From Dehalococcoidia bacterium (GTDB lineage: Bacteria > Chloroflexota > Dehalococcoidia > GIF9 > AB-539-J10), in NCBI GenBank assembly GCA_023129815.1, contig JAGMBH010000038.1, positions 1-12,380 of the forward strand: a stretch of DNA of 12,380 nt. Direction: 5' to 3'. Shown here in pieces: positions 1-5,824 of the stretch; positions within the stretch are counted from its first letter, which is position 1; each line of letters begins with the position of its first letter. A program made the translations under genes and the position numbers. Below the pieces are notes generated by a model that had not been told where the DNA came from, did no database searches, and saw nothing but the letters and a program-made list of their open reading frames with translations.

Positions 1-487
1 TACGGTGATTTTCACCGCCACCAACTCTGACAGCATATTTCTCCAGTAACCTTAAGCTAGGGGTTGTCTTTCTGGTATCCATAATGTGCACTGGCAATCC
101 TTCGACTGCTTCCACATAGCGATTTGTTTCCGTGGCAATCCCGCTCAGCCTCTGCAGGAAATTTAAAGCCACCCTCTCTGCTTTTAGAATATTAGCTACT
201 TTGCCTTCTACCCTGGCGATTACATCACTCGTCTTAATCCTGGATCCATCTTCAAGCAAAACGTCCATTCTTAGCCCTGGATCTACTTTGTGGAATACCT
301 TCTTAGCTACATCGATTCCAGCTAAAATGCCTTGTTCCTTTGCTATAATGGAGGCACTCCCTTGCTGGTCATTTGGTATTAAAGCTTCAGTAGTGACATC
401 GCCTTTGCCGAGGTCTTCAGCTAAAGCACGGTTAATAATCTCTTCCATCGAGGCTAAAACCTCGGTGCTACGATTTTTTTTAAACAT
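1..487 (-). CDS. nadC: Nicotinate-nucleotide pyrophosphorylase (quinolinate phosphoribosyltransferase), partial
   Basis: Converts quinolinate and PRPP to nicotinate mononucleotide, CO2 and PPi, the step after NadA in de novo NAD synthesis; cytoplasmic. The 162 codons present start at ATG 487-485, chosen because a GAGGGTGG Shine-Dalgarno lies about 6 nt upstream; a second in-frame Met at residue 14 is a poorer alternative. Visible family motifs: EDLGKGDVTTE (24-34), ERVALNFLQRLSGIAT (104-119), DTRKTTPSLR (137-146) and KYAVRVGGGENHR (150-162), which carry the Arg, Lys and His residues that bind quinolinate and PRPP. The family is usually about 275-290 residues, so the C-terminal 40 percent lies beyond the left edge. 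It follows nadA by about 54 bp on the same strand, consistent with co-transcription. The truncation is only the window boundary; nothing suggests a broken gene. Confidence 0.95.
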   Translation of the reverse strand, partial: MFKKNRSTEVLASMEEIINRALAEDLGKGDVTTEALIPNDQQGSASIIAKEQGILAGIDVAKKVFHKVDPGLRMDVLLEDGSRIKTSDVIARVEGKVANILKAERVALNFLQRLSGIATETNRYVEAVEGLPVHIMDTRKTTPSLRLLEKYAVRVGGGENHR

Positions 488-506
488 TTTTTCCACCCTC
501 GCCCTT

Positions 507-531
507 CCCCTCTTCCGTGAAGGGAGAGGGG
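507..531. repeat. Short imperfect palindrome between nadA and nadC
   Basis: CCCCTCT at 507-513 pairs with AGAGGGG at 525-531, with an inner CTTC/GAAG pairing in the loop. It fills much of the 54-bp gap between the nadA stop and the nadC start. It lacks a following T-run in the direction of transcription, so it reads better as a small repeat or mRNA hairpin than as a terminator. Confidence 0.45.
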
Positions 532-541
532 ATCTTTCCTT

Positions 542-1450
542 TCAGGTTATGGCCAGCATCCTATCAATAGCCTGCTTGGCTTTTATTCTTGTTTCCTCGG
601 GCACGGTGACCACGTTGCTTTTTGTCTGCATAGTTTCGATAACCGTTTCTAGTGTCGTTTTCTTCATATCAGGGCAGATAAAGTTATCTGAGATGAGGTG
701 AAATTCCTTTTCTGGGTTTTGCTTCCTTAAGGGATGCAATACTCCCTCCTCCGTGCCGATGAGGAAAGTTTTATTGTTGCTTTGTTTAGCATGTCGAAGC
801 ATTTGTGAGGTGCTTAAAGCAGCATCAGCCAAATTTATAACCTCTGGACGGCATTCAGGATGAACCAAAACTTTGGCCTGGGGATACCTCTGCTTGGCTA
901 AGCTAACTTGCTCAGCAGTAACCTTAGCATGAGTATCACAGAAGCCGGGATAGAGAATCATTCTTTTGTTGGTCTTGGTGGAAATATAATGTCCTAGGTT
1001 TTGATCAGGGATAAAAAGGATTTCCTTAGCTAGGCGGGAGGTCACCACCTCAATCCCGTTAGCCGAGGTGCAGCAGATATTGCTTTCCGCCTTAATTGCC
1101 GCAGTAGTGTTAACATAAGCCACCACAGTAGCTTTGGGGTATCTCTCTTTCCATTGCTTTAGCTCCCCAACATTGATCATGTCTGCTAAAGGACAGCCAG
1201 CATCAGGATGAGATAAGAGCACTGTAGAAGCTGGATTAAGAATAGCTGCTGTCTCAGCCATAAAGCGAACGCCGCACAAGACGATTATCTCCGCATCGGC
1301 GCCAACACATCTCTGCGCTAGCTCAAGAGAATCACCGGTAAAGTCAGCGATATCCTGCACTTCGGGGCGCTGGTAATTATGAGCTACGATAATAGCGTTA
1401 AGCTCCCTTTTTAGCTTAGCTATCCTTTCTTTAGCTTGTTTGGGATTCAC
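542..1450 (-). CDS. nadA: Quinolinate synthase
   Basis: Condenses iminoaspartate with dihydroxyacetone phosphate to form quinolinate, using a [4Fe-4S] cluster; cytoplasmic. The 302 residues match the usual length of the shorter NadA type. Motifs: AHNYQRPEVQDIADFTGDS (23-41), CGVRFMAETAAILNP (59-73), HPDAGCPLADM (81-91), YVNTTAAIKAES (112-123), HPECRPEV (197-204) and ISDNFICPDMKKTTLE (253-268). Cys86, Cys200 and Cys259 are the likely cluster ligands by motif position. The start is GTG 1450-1448; no better in-frame start exists near the N-terminus, and the site has only a weak GAAAG just upstream because a 7-bp repeat array abuts it. It lies between yajC and nadC. No nadB (L-aspartate oxidase) or aspartate dehydrogenase, needed to supply iminoaspartate, is visible in the window. 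Confidence 0.96.
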   Translation of the reverse strand: MNPKQAKERIAKLKRELNAIIVAHNYQRPEVQDIADFTGDSLELAQRCVGADAEIIVLCGVRFMAETAAILNPASTVLLSHPDAGCPLADMINVGELKQWKERYPKATVVAYVNTTAAIKAESNICCTSANGIEVVTSRLAKEILFIPDQNLGHYISTKTNKRMILYPGFCDTHAKVTAEQVSLAKQRYPQAKVLVHPECRPEVINLADAALSTSQMLRHAKQSNNKTFLIGTEEGVLHPLRKQNPEKEFHLISDNFICPDMKKTTLETVIETMQTKSNVVTVPEETRIKAKQAIDRMLAIT

Positions 1451-1454
1451 CTTT

Positions 1455-1517
1455 CAGCTATCAGCTTTCAGCCTTCAGTTATCAGCTAATTGCTGACTGC
1501 TGTCTGCTGTGAGCTAA
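1455..1517. repeat. Degenerate 7-bp tandem array (nine units)
   Basis: Read on the plus strand the stretch parses into nine consecutive heptamers: CAGCTAT, CAGCTTT, CAGCCTT, CAGTTAT, CAGCTAA, TTGCTGA, CTGCTGT, CTGCTGT, GAGCTAA. It occupies nearly the whole 77-bp gap between the yajC stop and the nadA start and ends 4 nt from the nadA start codon. A four-unit relative in the opposite orientation lies at 11817-11844, with the units in the same order. Confidence 0.8.
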
Positions 1518-1527
1518 TTATCTCTCT

Positions 1528-1806
1528 CTATCTTACCTGTTTACCTTGTTTGCCGGCTATGCTGATTCTAGCTACCTTAATTGTTGCCCCTGATTCTATC
1601 CGCAGAACTACAGTATCCTGGCTGAGGTTTTCAATTTGTCCATAGATTCCGCCAGTGGTAACCACCTTATCTCCCCTTCTCAGTTCCTGCACTAGTTCTT
1701 GCTGTTCCTTCTGTCTCTTGCGCTGTGGTTTAATCATAAAGAAATACATCGCGGCGAAGATCAATACCAGAAAGAGAATTGGGGCTATGCCTTGAAGTTG
1801 TTCCAT
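1528..1806 (-). CDS. yajC: Sec translocase accessory subunit YajC
   Basis: A small single-pass membrane protein that associates with SecDF and the SecYEG translocon in protein export. Its 92 residues are typical. One transmembrane segment spans about residues 7-25 (APILFLVLIFAAMYFFMI), followed by the family hallmark PQRKRQKEQQEL (27-38) and a cytoplasmic domain with LRRGDKVVTTGGIYGQI (42-58). The ATG at 1806-1804 has an AAGGAGGA Shine-Dalgarno about 6 nt upstream. It lies 18 bp downstream of miaB on the same strand. In many bacteria yajC neighbours tgt or secDF; here no secD or secF is visible, so the link with miaB may be only co-transcription. Confidence 0.95.
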   Translation of the reverse strand: MEQLQGIAPILFLVLIFAAMYFFMIKPQRKRQKEQQELVQELRRGDKVVTTGGIYGQIENLSQDTVVLRIESGATIKVARISIAGKQGKQVR

Positions 1807-1824
1807 TGCATTCCTCCTTTTTAA

Positions 1825-3120
1825 TTAGCTATTATATCCAACCTTGCCCTGCAGTGCCCATGGGCTTGTTTTCTCAATCCTGATTTTCACCAGTTGCCCT
1901 GTGCAATCATCCTTGTTTTCAAAGAATACTAGCTTAGCACTTCTGGTGCGTCCATACCACTTTCCTTTCCTCTCACCTTCCACCAATACCTCCACTGTCT
2001 TGCCTCGGTAAGCGGAGTTTAGCTCAGCAGCTATATTTGCCTGGAGTTGTTCAATTTTATTAAATCTTTCCCTCTTAACTTCTGGGGGAACAGTATCTTC
2101 ATATTTTCTCCCGGCGATGGTGCCAGGGCGAGGAGAATAAGCGGCCACATGAACAACATCAAACCGCATTTCTTCTAGCAAAGAATAAGTATGCTCAAAT
2201 TGCTCCTCAGTTTCCCCGGGAAAGCCAACGATAATGTCAGTGCTCAAAGATAGTTGAGGGATATGATATCGAATAGCGTGGATAAGCTTACGATATTGCT
2301 CCACAGTATAGCCTCGCCTCATAGCCTTCAGTATATCATCATCGCCTGACTGAATAGGTAGCTCTAAATGTTCGCAAACTTTGTCCAGGGAAGCCATAGC
2401 TTCAATGAGACTTTGGCTCATATCTCTAGGATGGTTAGTCAAAAAGCGAATTCTAGCTAAGTCGTCAATGTTGTTTAATTTGGTTAACAAATCAGCCAAA
2501 TCAGGATTGCCAGGCAAATCGTGGCCATAAGAATCGACATTCTGCCCCAGCAAAATTACCTCCCTTACTCCTTGCTTCACCAGCCCTTTGACTTCACAAA
2601 CTACTTCTTCTAAAGGACGACTTACCTCTCTACCTCTCCTGTATGGGACGATACAGTAAGAACAAAATTTATTGCAACCCTGGATGATGGGGACAAAGGC
2701 GCAAGGAGGAAGAATCTTCCATGTGTCATTGCGAGCGTAGCGAAGCAATCCTTGCTCAGCGGTAGAAATGCCCTGCTTTCGAGTCCAGTTAGTTAGCTCG
2801 GAGTAAGCTCCTGGCTTGAAGAAAAAATCAACCTGGGGAAATCTTCTCTTCAATCCTGCGATGTTGGAATCAACAAAACAGCCAGTAACCAGTATAGAGA
2901 GATTTGGGTGCTCCTTTTTTAGCCCTTTCAACAAACCCAACGTGCCCAAAACTTTATCCTCGGCACTCTGCCTCACGACACAGGTATTGAGCACTACTAA
3001 GTCAGCTTCCCAGAAGGAGGGTACAGCTTGATAGCCGAGGAAATCCAGATAGCTGGCTATCCGCAGCGATTCTGCCTTATTCATCTGGCAGCCGATGGTC
3101 CAGATAAAATACTTTGACAC
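1825..3120 (-). CDS. miaB: tRNA-2-methylthio-N6-(dimethylallyl)adenosine synthase (radical SAM methylthiotransferase MiaB)
   Basis: Adds a methylthio group to i6A37 in tRNA, using two [4Fe-4S] clusters and S-adenosylmethionine; cytoplasmic. 431 residues in family order: an N-terminal UPF0004 domain with Cys11 (TIGCQMN), Cys47 (NTCVVR) and Cys81 (TGCFVD); a radical SAM domain with Cys149, Cys153 and Cys156 (GCNKFCSYC); and a C-terminal TRAM domain from about residue 366, containing GKTVEVLVEG and TRSAKLVFF. The TIGCQMN start favours MiaB over RimO or MtaB. The start is GTG 3120-3118, without a clear Shine-Dalgarno. Odd feature: residues 124-133 (GLLRYARNDT), in the linker between the first two domains, are encoded by a 27-bp palindromic repeat that has entered in frame. 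All cluster cysteines remain, so the protein is probably functional. First gene of the minus-strand cluster. Confidence 0.95.
   Translation of the reverse strand: MSKYFIWTIGCQMNKAESLRIASYLDFLGYQAVPSFWEADLVVLNTCVVRQSAEDKVLGTLGLLKGLKKEHPNLSILVTGCFVDSNIAGLKRRFPQVDFFFKPGAYSELTNWTRKQGISTAEQGLLRYARNDTWKILPPCAFVPIIQGCNKFCSYCIVPYRRGREVSRPLEEVVCEVKGLVKQGVREVILLGQNVDSYGHDLPGNPDLADLLTKLNNIDDLARIRFLTNHPRDMSQSLIEAMASLDKVCEHLELPIQSGDDDILKAMRRGYTVEQYRKLIHAIRYHIPQLSLSTDIIVGFPGETEEQFEHTYSLLEEMRFDVVHVAAYSPRPGTIAGRKYEDTVPPEVKRERFNKIEQLQANIAAELNSAYRGKTVEVLVEGERKGKWYGRTRSAKLVFFENKDDCTGQLVKIRIEKTSPWALQGKVGYNS
2724..2750 (-). repeat. 27-bp palindromic repeat inside miaB, coding and in frame
   Basis: On the minus strand it begins GATTGCTTCGCT and ends GCAATGACA, with a short variable centre. 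The same element, with two base differences and on the other strand, lies within ispH at 4423-4449. Here it is read in the frame giving LLRYARND. Its length is a multiple of three and that frame has no stop, so miaB stays open. Confidence 0.85.
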
Positions 3121-3154
3121 AATTTAGCCCAGAGGCTATTTAGCAACCTCCTCC

Positions 3155-3290
3155 TGTCATTCTGAGCCCTTCGCCCCTCGTCATTCTGAGCATAGCAAAG
3201 AATCTCACACCGCTCAGGACAGGCTCCGCGAAGAATCTAGACACTTCGCTATCCCCTTCTCTGCGCTCAGGGGTTCGGCTCAGGGTGACA
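3155..3290. repeat. Cluster of TCATTCTGAG-type intergenic palindromic repeats
   Basis: Several adjacent or partial units: TGTCATTCTGAGC from 3155, a nearly complete TCATTCTGAGCATAGCAAAG then AATCT at 3181-3205, a half unit GCGAAGAATCT near 3228-3238, and a variant ending GGCTCAGGGTGACA at 3290. This is the intergenic sister type (CATTCTGAG core) of the intragenic 27-bp repeat (CATTGCG core). Confidence 0.75.
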
Positions 3291-3324
3291 AAATAAACGC
3301 TCTCTAACCCACAAGCTTTCTACA

Positions 3325-3344
3325 ATTATAGTAAAGTATATAAT
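3325..3344. promoter_or_regulatory. Candidate overlapping divergent promoters (two -10 hexamers)
   Basis: TATAAT on the plus strand at 3339-3344 could serve the RAM-HIT pair. TATAAT on the minus strand at 3330-3325 could serve miaB-yajC-nadA-nadC. Neither has a good -35: the plus-strand spacing gives CTTTCT or TTTCTA, the minus-strand spacing CTTCAA. The region is AT-rich, so matches by chance are possible. Confidence 0.4.
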
Positions 3345-3415
3345 AATTTGAAGCAAGCGAAATCATGGAAGAGTCTTTCGGTTGCACTAAAAGACATATC
3401 GGGTTAAAATTTGAT

Positions 3416-3425
3416 AAGGAGGTGG
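3416..3425 (+). promoter_or_regulatory. Shine-Dalgarno that fixes the RAM-protein start
   Basis: AAGGAGGTGG ends three bases before ATG 3429. The reading frame is open further upstream from a TTG at 3411, but that TTG lies before this ribosome binding site and would translate through it, so ATG 3429 is preferred. Confidence 0.75.
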
Positions 3426-3428
3426 AGC

Positions 3429-3668
3429 ATGGCAGTCAAAGCTTTTGTACTTATCGAGATTGGAGTCGGGAAAACTAAGAACGTCGTTACTGCTCTGGGC
3501 AAGGTGGAGGGGGTAAAATCGGCTGATGCTGTAACTGGACCTTACGACATCATTGCCGCAGTCGAGGCTCAGGACCTTGAGGGCATCGGAAATCTGGTTA
3601 CCGGGAAGATTCATCCCATCCCAGGCATTAGCAGAACGATAACTTGCCTTTCAATGGGCCTGTCCTAG
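3429..3668 (+). CDS. Stand-alone Lrp/AsnC ligand-binding (RAM) domain protein
   Basis: A 79-residue protein consisting only of the RAM/ACT-like fold found at the C-terminus of Lrp/AsnC regulators. It starts MAVKAFVLIEIGVGK and contains the family signatures VEGVKSADAVTGPYDIIAAVEA (positions 27-48; the GPYD turn is typical) and a final strand near ISRTITCLSM. It has no DNA-binding helix-turn-helix, so it cannot be a classical Lrp repressor alone. Such domains form beta-alpha dimers and higher oligomers and can bind amino acids. The role here is unknown; it could be a small-molecule sensor or could form mixed oligomers with a full-length Lrp elsewhere. It lies 22 bp upstream of the HIT-family gene on the same strand, and the two are probably co-transcribed. 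Confidence 0.85.
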   Translation: MAVKAFVLIEIGVGKTKNVVTALGKVEGVKSADAVTGPYDIIAAVEAQDLEGIGNLVTGKIHPIPGISRTITCLSMGLS

Positions 3669-3690
3669 ATAAAGTTAATAGAAAATAAGC

Positions 3691-4038
3691 ATGGCTGAGG
3701 GATGTCTTTTTTGCCGCATTGTTGCCGGTGAGATACCCGGTGATATTGTTTACCAAGATAAGGAATTCTTGGCTTTCAGAGACATCAACCCTCAGGCGCC
3801 TAAGCATGTAATCATCATACCCAAAACTCACATCGCATCTTTAACAGAGCTTACTGAGCAACAACAGGGGCTTATAGGACGCCTGATAATATTAGCCAGG
3901 AACCTAGCTGAGAAAGAAGGGATAGCGGAGAGCGGCTATCGTTTGGCGGTAAACTGTGGTCCTGAAGGGGGACAGGTGGTGCCTCATCTTCACTTCCACC
4001 TCATTGGTGGCAGGAAGCTGAGCAATCGGCTAGGCTAA
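3691..4038 (+). CDS. HIT-family (HINT-type) nucleotide hydrolase
   Basis: A histidine-triad protein; HINT-branch members hydrolyse purine nucleoside phosphoramidates and AMP-lysine-type adducts in the cytoplasm. The 115 residues match the HINT branch. The N-terminal CLFCRI (Cys5, Cys8) with His47 and His99 resembles the zinc site seen in some HINT proteins. The catalytic triad reads HLHFHL (His99, His101, His103) in the context QVVPHLHFHLIGGRKL. DINPQAPKHVIIIPKTHI (31-48) is also typical. The start is ATG 3691; its Shine-Dalgarno is weak, which suggests translation depends partly on the upstream RAM gene. It converges with ispH, separated by a repeat-filled gap of 77 bp. The physiological substrate cannot be told from sequence. 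Confidence 0.93.
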   Translation: MAEGCLFCRIVAGEIPGDIVYQDKEFLAFRDINPQAPKHVIIIPKTHIASLTELTEQQQGLIGRLIILARNLAEKEGIAESGYRLAVNCGPEGGQVVPHLHFHLIGGRKLSNRLG

Positions 4039-4053
4039 AAATTTTTCGCTGTG

Positions 4054-4114
4054 TGTCATTCTGAGGCCGTAGGCCGAAGAATCTGTGAGACCCTTCCTAT
4101 CGCTCAGGGTGATA
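4054..4114. repeat. Two adjoining TCATTCTGAG-type repeat units between HIT gene and ispH
   Basis: Unit one runs 4054-4084 (TGTCATTCTGAGG, centre CCGTAGG, then CCGAAGAATCT) and is a good palindrome. Unit two is a diverged half, from CCCTTCC at 4091 to CTCAGGGTGATA at 4114. They fill the convergent gap and could fold in transcripts from either side, so a bidirectional transcription-end role is possible. There is no clear T-run to support calling it an intrinsic terminator. Confidence 0.65.
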
Positions 4115-4115
4115 A

Positions 4116-4994
4116 CTAAACCCCCGGTAGGGACTTTAGCCTAGCTACCACCTCCTCTATAGCCTCATCTGGAGTGGATGTCCCAGCAACGATGCCAATA
4201 TGGTGTTTACCTGCAAGCCAGGAGCGGTTCACCTCACTTGCTCCTTCCACCAGATGAGTTTCCACTAGGGGTGAGCATGCTTCAGCCAGGCGTTTAGTAT
4301 TGGCACTGTCATGTCCCCCGATCACTATCATAAGCTGGTTTTTTTGCGCCAATCTTATAGCCTCTCCTTGGCGTTTTTGAGTTACTTGACATAAGGTATT
4401 GATGATGCGTATTTCCTTAAGAGATTGCTTCGCTTCGCGCGCAATGACAGAAGGAAGGGCAGCTATAAGCTGTATTATGAACTCGATGAAGGCAGAGTGG
4501 CTTTGAGTGGTTTGAGAGATGATGCCTAGGCGATATGGCGTCGTTTTGTTAGCAGCTAATAATTGTTTTACCTCAAGAGCAGCGATACCTTTATTTCCCG
4601 CCCAACCCAGCAATCCTTTAACCTCGGGGTGCTCCGCCTCCCCGAAGATGATAATATCAAAGCCACTATCGGCTAACTCCTTGGTGGCATTTTGAGCCTG
4701 GAGAACTATAGGGCAAGTAGTATCAACTAATTTGATATGGCGGGCTTCGATTTGAGATAGTACTTGTGGGCTTACCCCGTGGGTGGTTACCGCCAGGATT
4801 TTGCCTTGAACCTGTTCTAGGTTGTCTATCGGTTTTATCCCTACTTTGGTCAATGCTTGCAGCAACTGCTGATTATGCGCTACTGGTCCCAGGGTCTCTA
4901 TATTGCCGTATTTGCTTGCCGCTTCCTTTAACAGTTTGATGGCTCGTCTCACGCCAAAGCATAAGCCAAGTTCTCGAGCTTTCTCAATTTCCAT
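4116..4994 (-). CDS. ispH: 4-hydroxy-3-methylbut-2-enyl diphosphate reductase
   Basis: Last enzyme of the MEP isoprenoid pathway, reducing HMBPP to IPP and DMAPP with a [4Fe-4S] cluster; cytoplasmic. 292 residues. Cluster cysteines are Cys12 (GLCFGVRRA), Cys94 (DTTCPIV) and Cys202 (NTLCQVTQKRQ). Substrate residues visible: GPVAHN (His41), TTHG (His72), EAEHPEVKG (His122, Glu124), SQTTQS (160-165), GGHDSANT (Ser230, Asn232) and AGTSTPDE (Ser273). Odd feature: residues 182-191 (SVIAREAKQS) are encoded by an in-frame copy of the 27-bp palindromic repeat, placed between the QTTQ motif and Cys202. From memory of the E. coli numbering, the Thr-to-Cys spacing is about nine residues longer here, as such an insertion predicts. 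The start ATG 4994 overlaps the plsC end by 11 bp, indicating translational coupling. Confidence 0.95.
   Translation of the reverse strand: MEIEKARELGLCFGVRRAIKLLKEAASKYGNIETLGPVAHNQQLLQALTKVGIKPIDNLEQVQGKILAVTTHGVSPQVLSQIEARHIKLVDTTCPIVLQAQNATKELADSGFDIIIFGEAEHPEVKGLLGWAGNKGIAALEVKQLLAANKTTPYRLGIISQTTQSHSAFIEFIIQLIAALPSVIAREAKQSLKEIRIINTLCQVTQKRQGEAIRLAQKNQLMIVIGGHDSANTKRLAEACSPLVETHLVEGASEVNRSWLAGKHHIGIVAGTSTPDEAIEEVVARLKSLPGV
4423..4449 (+). repeat. 27-bp palindromic repeat inside ispH, coding and in frame
   Basis: Plus strand: GATTGCTTCGCT, then TCGCGC, then GCAATGACA. It differs from the miaB copy at two central positions and is inverted relative to it. Because ispH is on the minus strand, it is translated in a different frame, giving VIAREAKQS. 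No stop codon results. Confidence 0.85.
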
Positions 4995-5625
4995 ACCATC
5001 CTCGGTTTTCCGGGGGCAGAAGGGCAGCGATTTTGTTCATCATTAAGTCAGTGGACATTTTAGTTTGCGATTTGGTTAACCGGCCATCACTTGAAGGAAG
5101 CTCAAAAGGCTGGCCAATATTGATGACTATGCCAGGACGCTTCCATAGCCAGCTTATCCCTTTAAGCTTCTCTGTGCCAATAATGCCAATAGGAAGCAAA
5201 GCAACACCCGTTTGTGAAGCAATTACAGCCGAACCTGATTTACCAGGTAAAAGCTTGCCATCGCGGTTTCTCTTACCCTCGGGGAACATACCCAGAACTA
5301 GCCCCTTGTTTAGTATCTCTTTGGCTTGCTTAACTGCCTCTCGCTTATCCTTAATTGTCCCTCGACGAGGCACGGAAAAGGCTTGTGCCCACCGGAAGAT
5401 GATTCTTAAGAAAGGATAGCGAAAAAGCTCCTGTTTAGCCATAAAATTAATCCACCTGGGAAAGCTAAGCTGCAGCAATATGCCATCAACAAGGTGAACA
5501 TGATTGGATACCACGGTGAGCGGGCCATTTAAGGGCACATTCTCCCTCCCCTTAACTTTCCAGGAAAGGAAAATCTTGGAGAGAAGTTTGAGTATGGCTA
5601 AGACAATCCTTTGAGATAGAGTCAT
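4984..5625 (-). CDS. plsC: 1-acyl-sn-glycerol-3-phosphate acyltransferase-like protein (PlsC family)
   Basis: Likely transfers an acyl chain to lysophosphatidic acid to form phosphatidic acid at the cytoplasmic membrane. 213 residues from the chosen start. LPLAT motifs in order: NHVHLVD (41-47, the NH-x4-D catalytic dyad His42/Asp47), a motif II region KQELFRYPFLRII (64-76) with VPRRGT (85-90), FPEGKRNRDG (114-123, glycerophosphate binding) and LLPIGIIGTEKL (143-154). The N-terminal 20 residues are hydrophobic and amphipathic, suiting peripheral membrane attachment. A GTG at 5637 is in frame but sits inside the AAGGGGTGG Shine-Dalgarno that serves ATG 5625, so ATG is preferred. It lies between cmk and ispH, a neighbourhood seen in several Gram-positive-type genomes. 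Substrate range within the family is not certain. Confidence 0.92.
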   Translation of the reverse strand: MTLSQRIVLAILKLLSKIFLSWKVKGRENVPLNGPLTVVSNHVHLVDGILLQLSFPRWINFMAKQELFRYPFLRIIFRWAQAFSVPRRGTIKDKREAVKQAKEILNKGLVLGMFPEGKRNRDGKLLPGKSGSAVIASQTGVALLPIGIIGTEKLKGISWLWKRPGIVINIGQPFELPSSDGRLTKSQTKMSTDLMMNKIAALLPPENRGWYGN

Positions 5626-5633
5626 TTGGGTAA

Positions 5634-5642
5634 CCACCCCTT
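5634..5642 (-). promoter_or_regulatory. Shine-Dalgarno that decides the plsC start
   Basis: On the minus strand the bases read AAGGGGTGG, 8 nt before ATG 5625. The alternative in-frame GTG (5637-5635) is within this site and has no usable ribosome binding site of its own at proper spacing. Confidence 0.6.
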
Positions 5643-5731
5643 TGTTGCTATTTAGGCTGCTTAATTTTGCCTCCGATACGAAACTAGAATTGTCTCACTC
5701 AGTTTTAATACCTGATCTCGCAAAAATTTTC

Positions 5732-5779
5732 GTAGTGCGAGGCTTTAGCCTCGTGCACGACCCTAAAGGGTCGCACTAC
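5732..5779. repeat. 48-bp clover-like palindromic repeat, copy 1
   Basis: Outer arms GTAGTGCG and CGCACTAC enclose two hairpins (AGGC-TTTA-GCCT and ACCC-TAAA-GGGT) joined by the palindrome CGTGCACG. All three stems are perfect in this copy. It lies in the cmk-plsC gap and matches the copy at 6973-7020 at 45 of 48 positions on the same strand. AT-rich flanks (aaaattttc before, attttaaac after) resemble the flanks of copy 2 but in reverse order. Confidence 0.9.
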
Positions 5780-5792
5780 ATTTTAAACACCC

Positions 5793-5820
5793 TCATTCTG
5801 AGCCGAAGGCGAGGTAATCT
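5793..5820. repeat. TCATTCTGAG-type repeat unit after cmk
   Basis: TCATTCTGAGCCGAAGGCGA followed by GGTAATCT, a slightly decayed unit of the intergenic family. It begins four bases beyond the cmk stop codon in the direction of cmk transcription. Confidence 0.65.
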
Positions 5821-5824
5821 CTAA

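Larger units (their letters stand above)
3121..3428. other. Divergent intergenic region with repeats and promoter-like sequences
   Basis: A 308-bp spacer between the divergent miaB and RAM-domain genes. The miaB-proximal half is a cluster of broken TCATTCTGAG...GAAGAATCT-type repeats (3155-3290). The other half is AT-rich, with TATAAT-like hexamers on both strands (3325-3344) and a strong Shine-Dalgarno at 3416-3425. I see no convincing gene in it. Confidence 0.75.

Noticed and set aside
132..701. Long plus-strand ORF opposite nadC and nadA
   Set aside because: It spans the ends of two clearly coding minus-strand genes, has no family-like sequence and is a shadow of their codon usage.
780..800. 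AKQS-like peptide in NadA (RHAKQSNNK) as a third in-gene palindrome
   Set aside because: The DNA there (ttgctttgtttagc...) lacks the palindromic repeat sequence; the similarity to the ispH insert is limited to four residues and fits the normal NadA motif.
4037..4047. Terminator from the A5T5 tract after the HIT gene
   Set aside because: AAAAATTTTT has no GC-rich stem before it; the nearby palindrome comes after the T-run, so the order is wrong.
5732..5779. tRNA or structured ncRNA gene from the clover shape
   Set aside because: Only 48 bp, no anticodon arm, T-loop or CCA-like end, and a near-identical copy lies 1.2 kb away in a spacer; it fits a repeat better.
5642..5824. 60-residue plus-strand ORF between plsC and cmk
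   Set aside because: Much of it is translated repeat DNA (the 48-bp palindrome and a CATTCTGAG unit), with no ribosome binding site and no recognisable domain.
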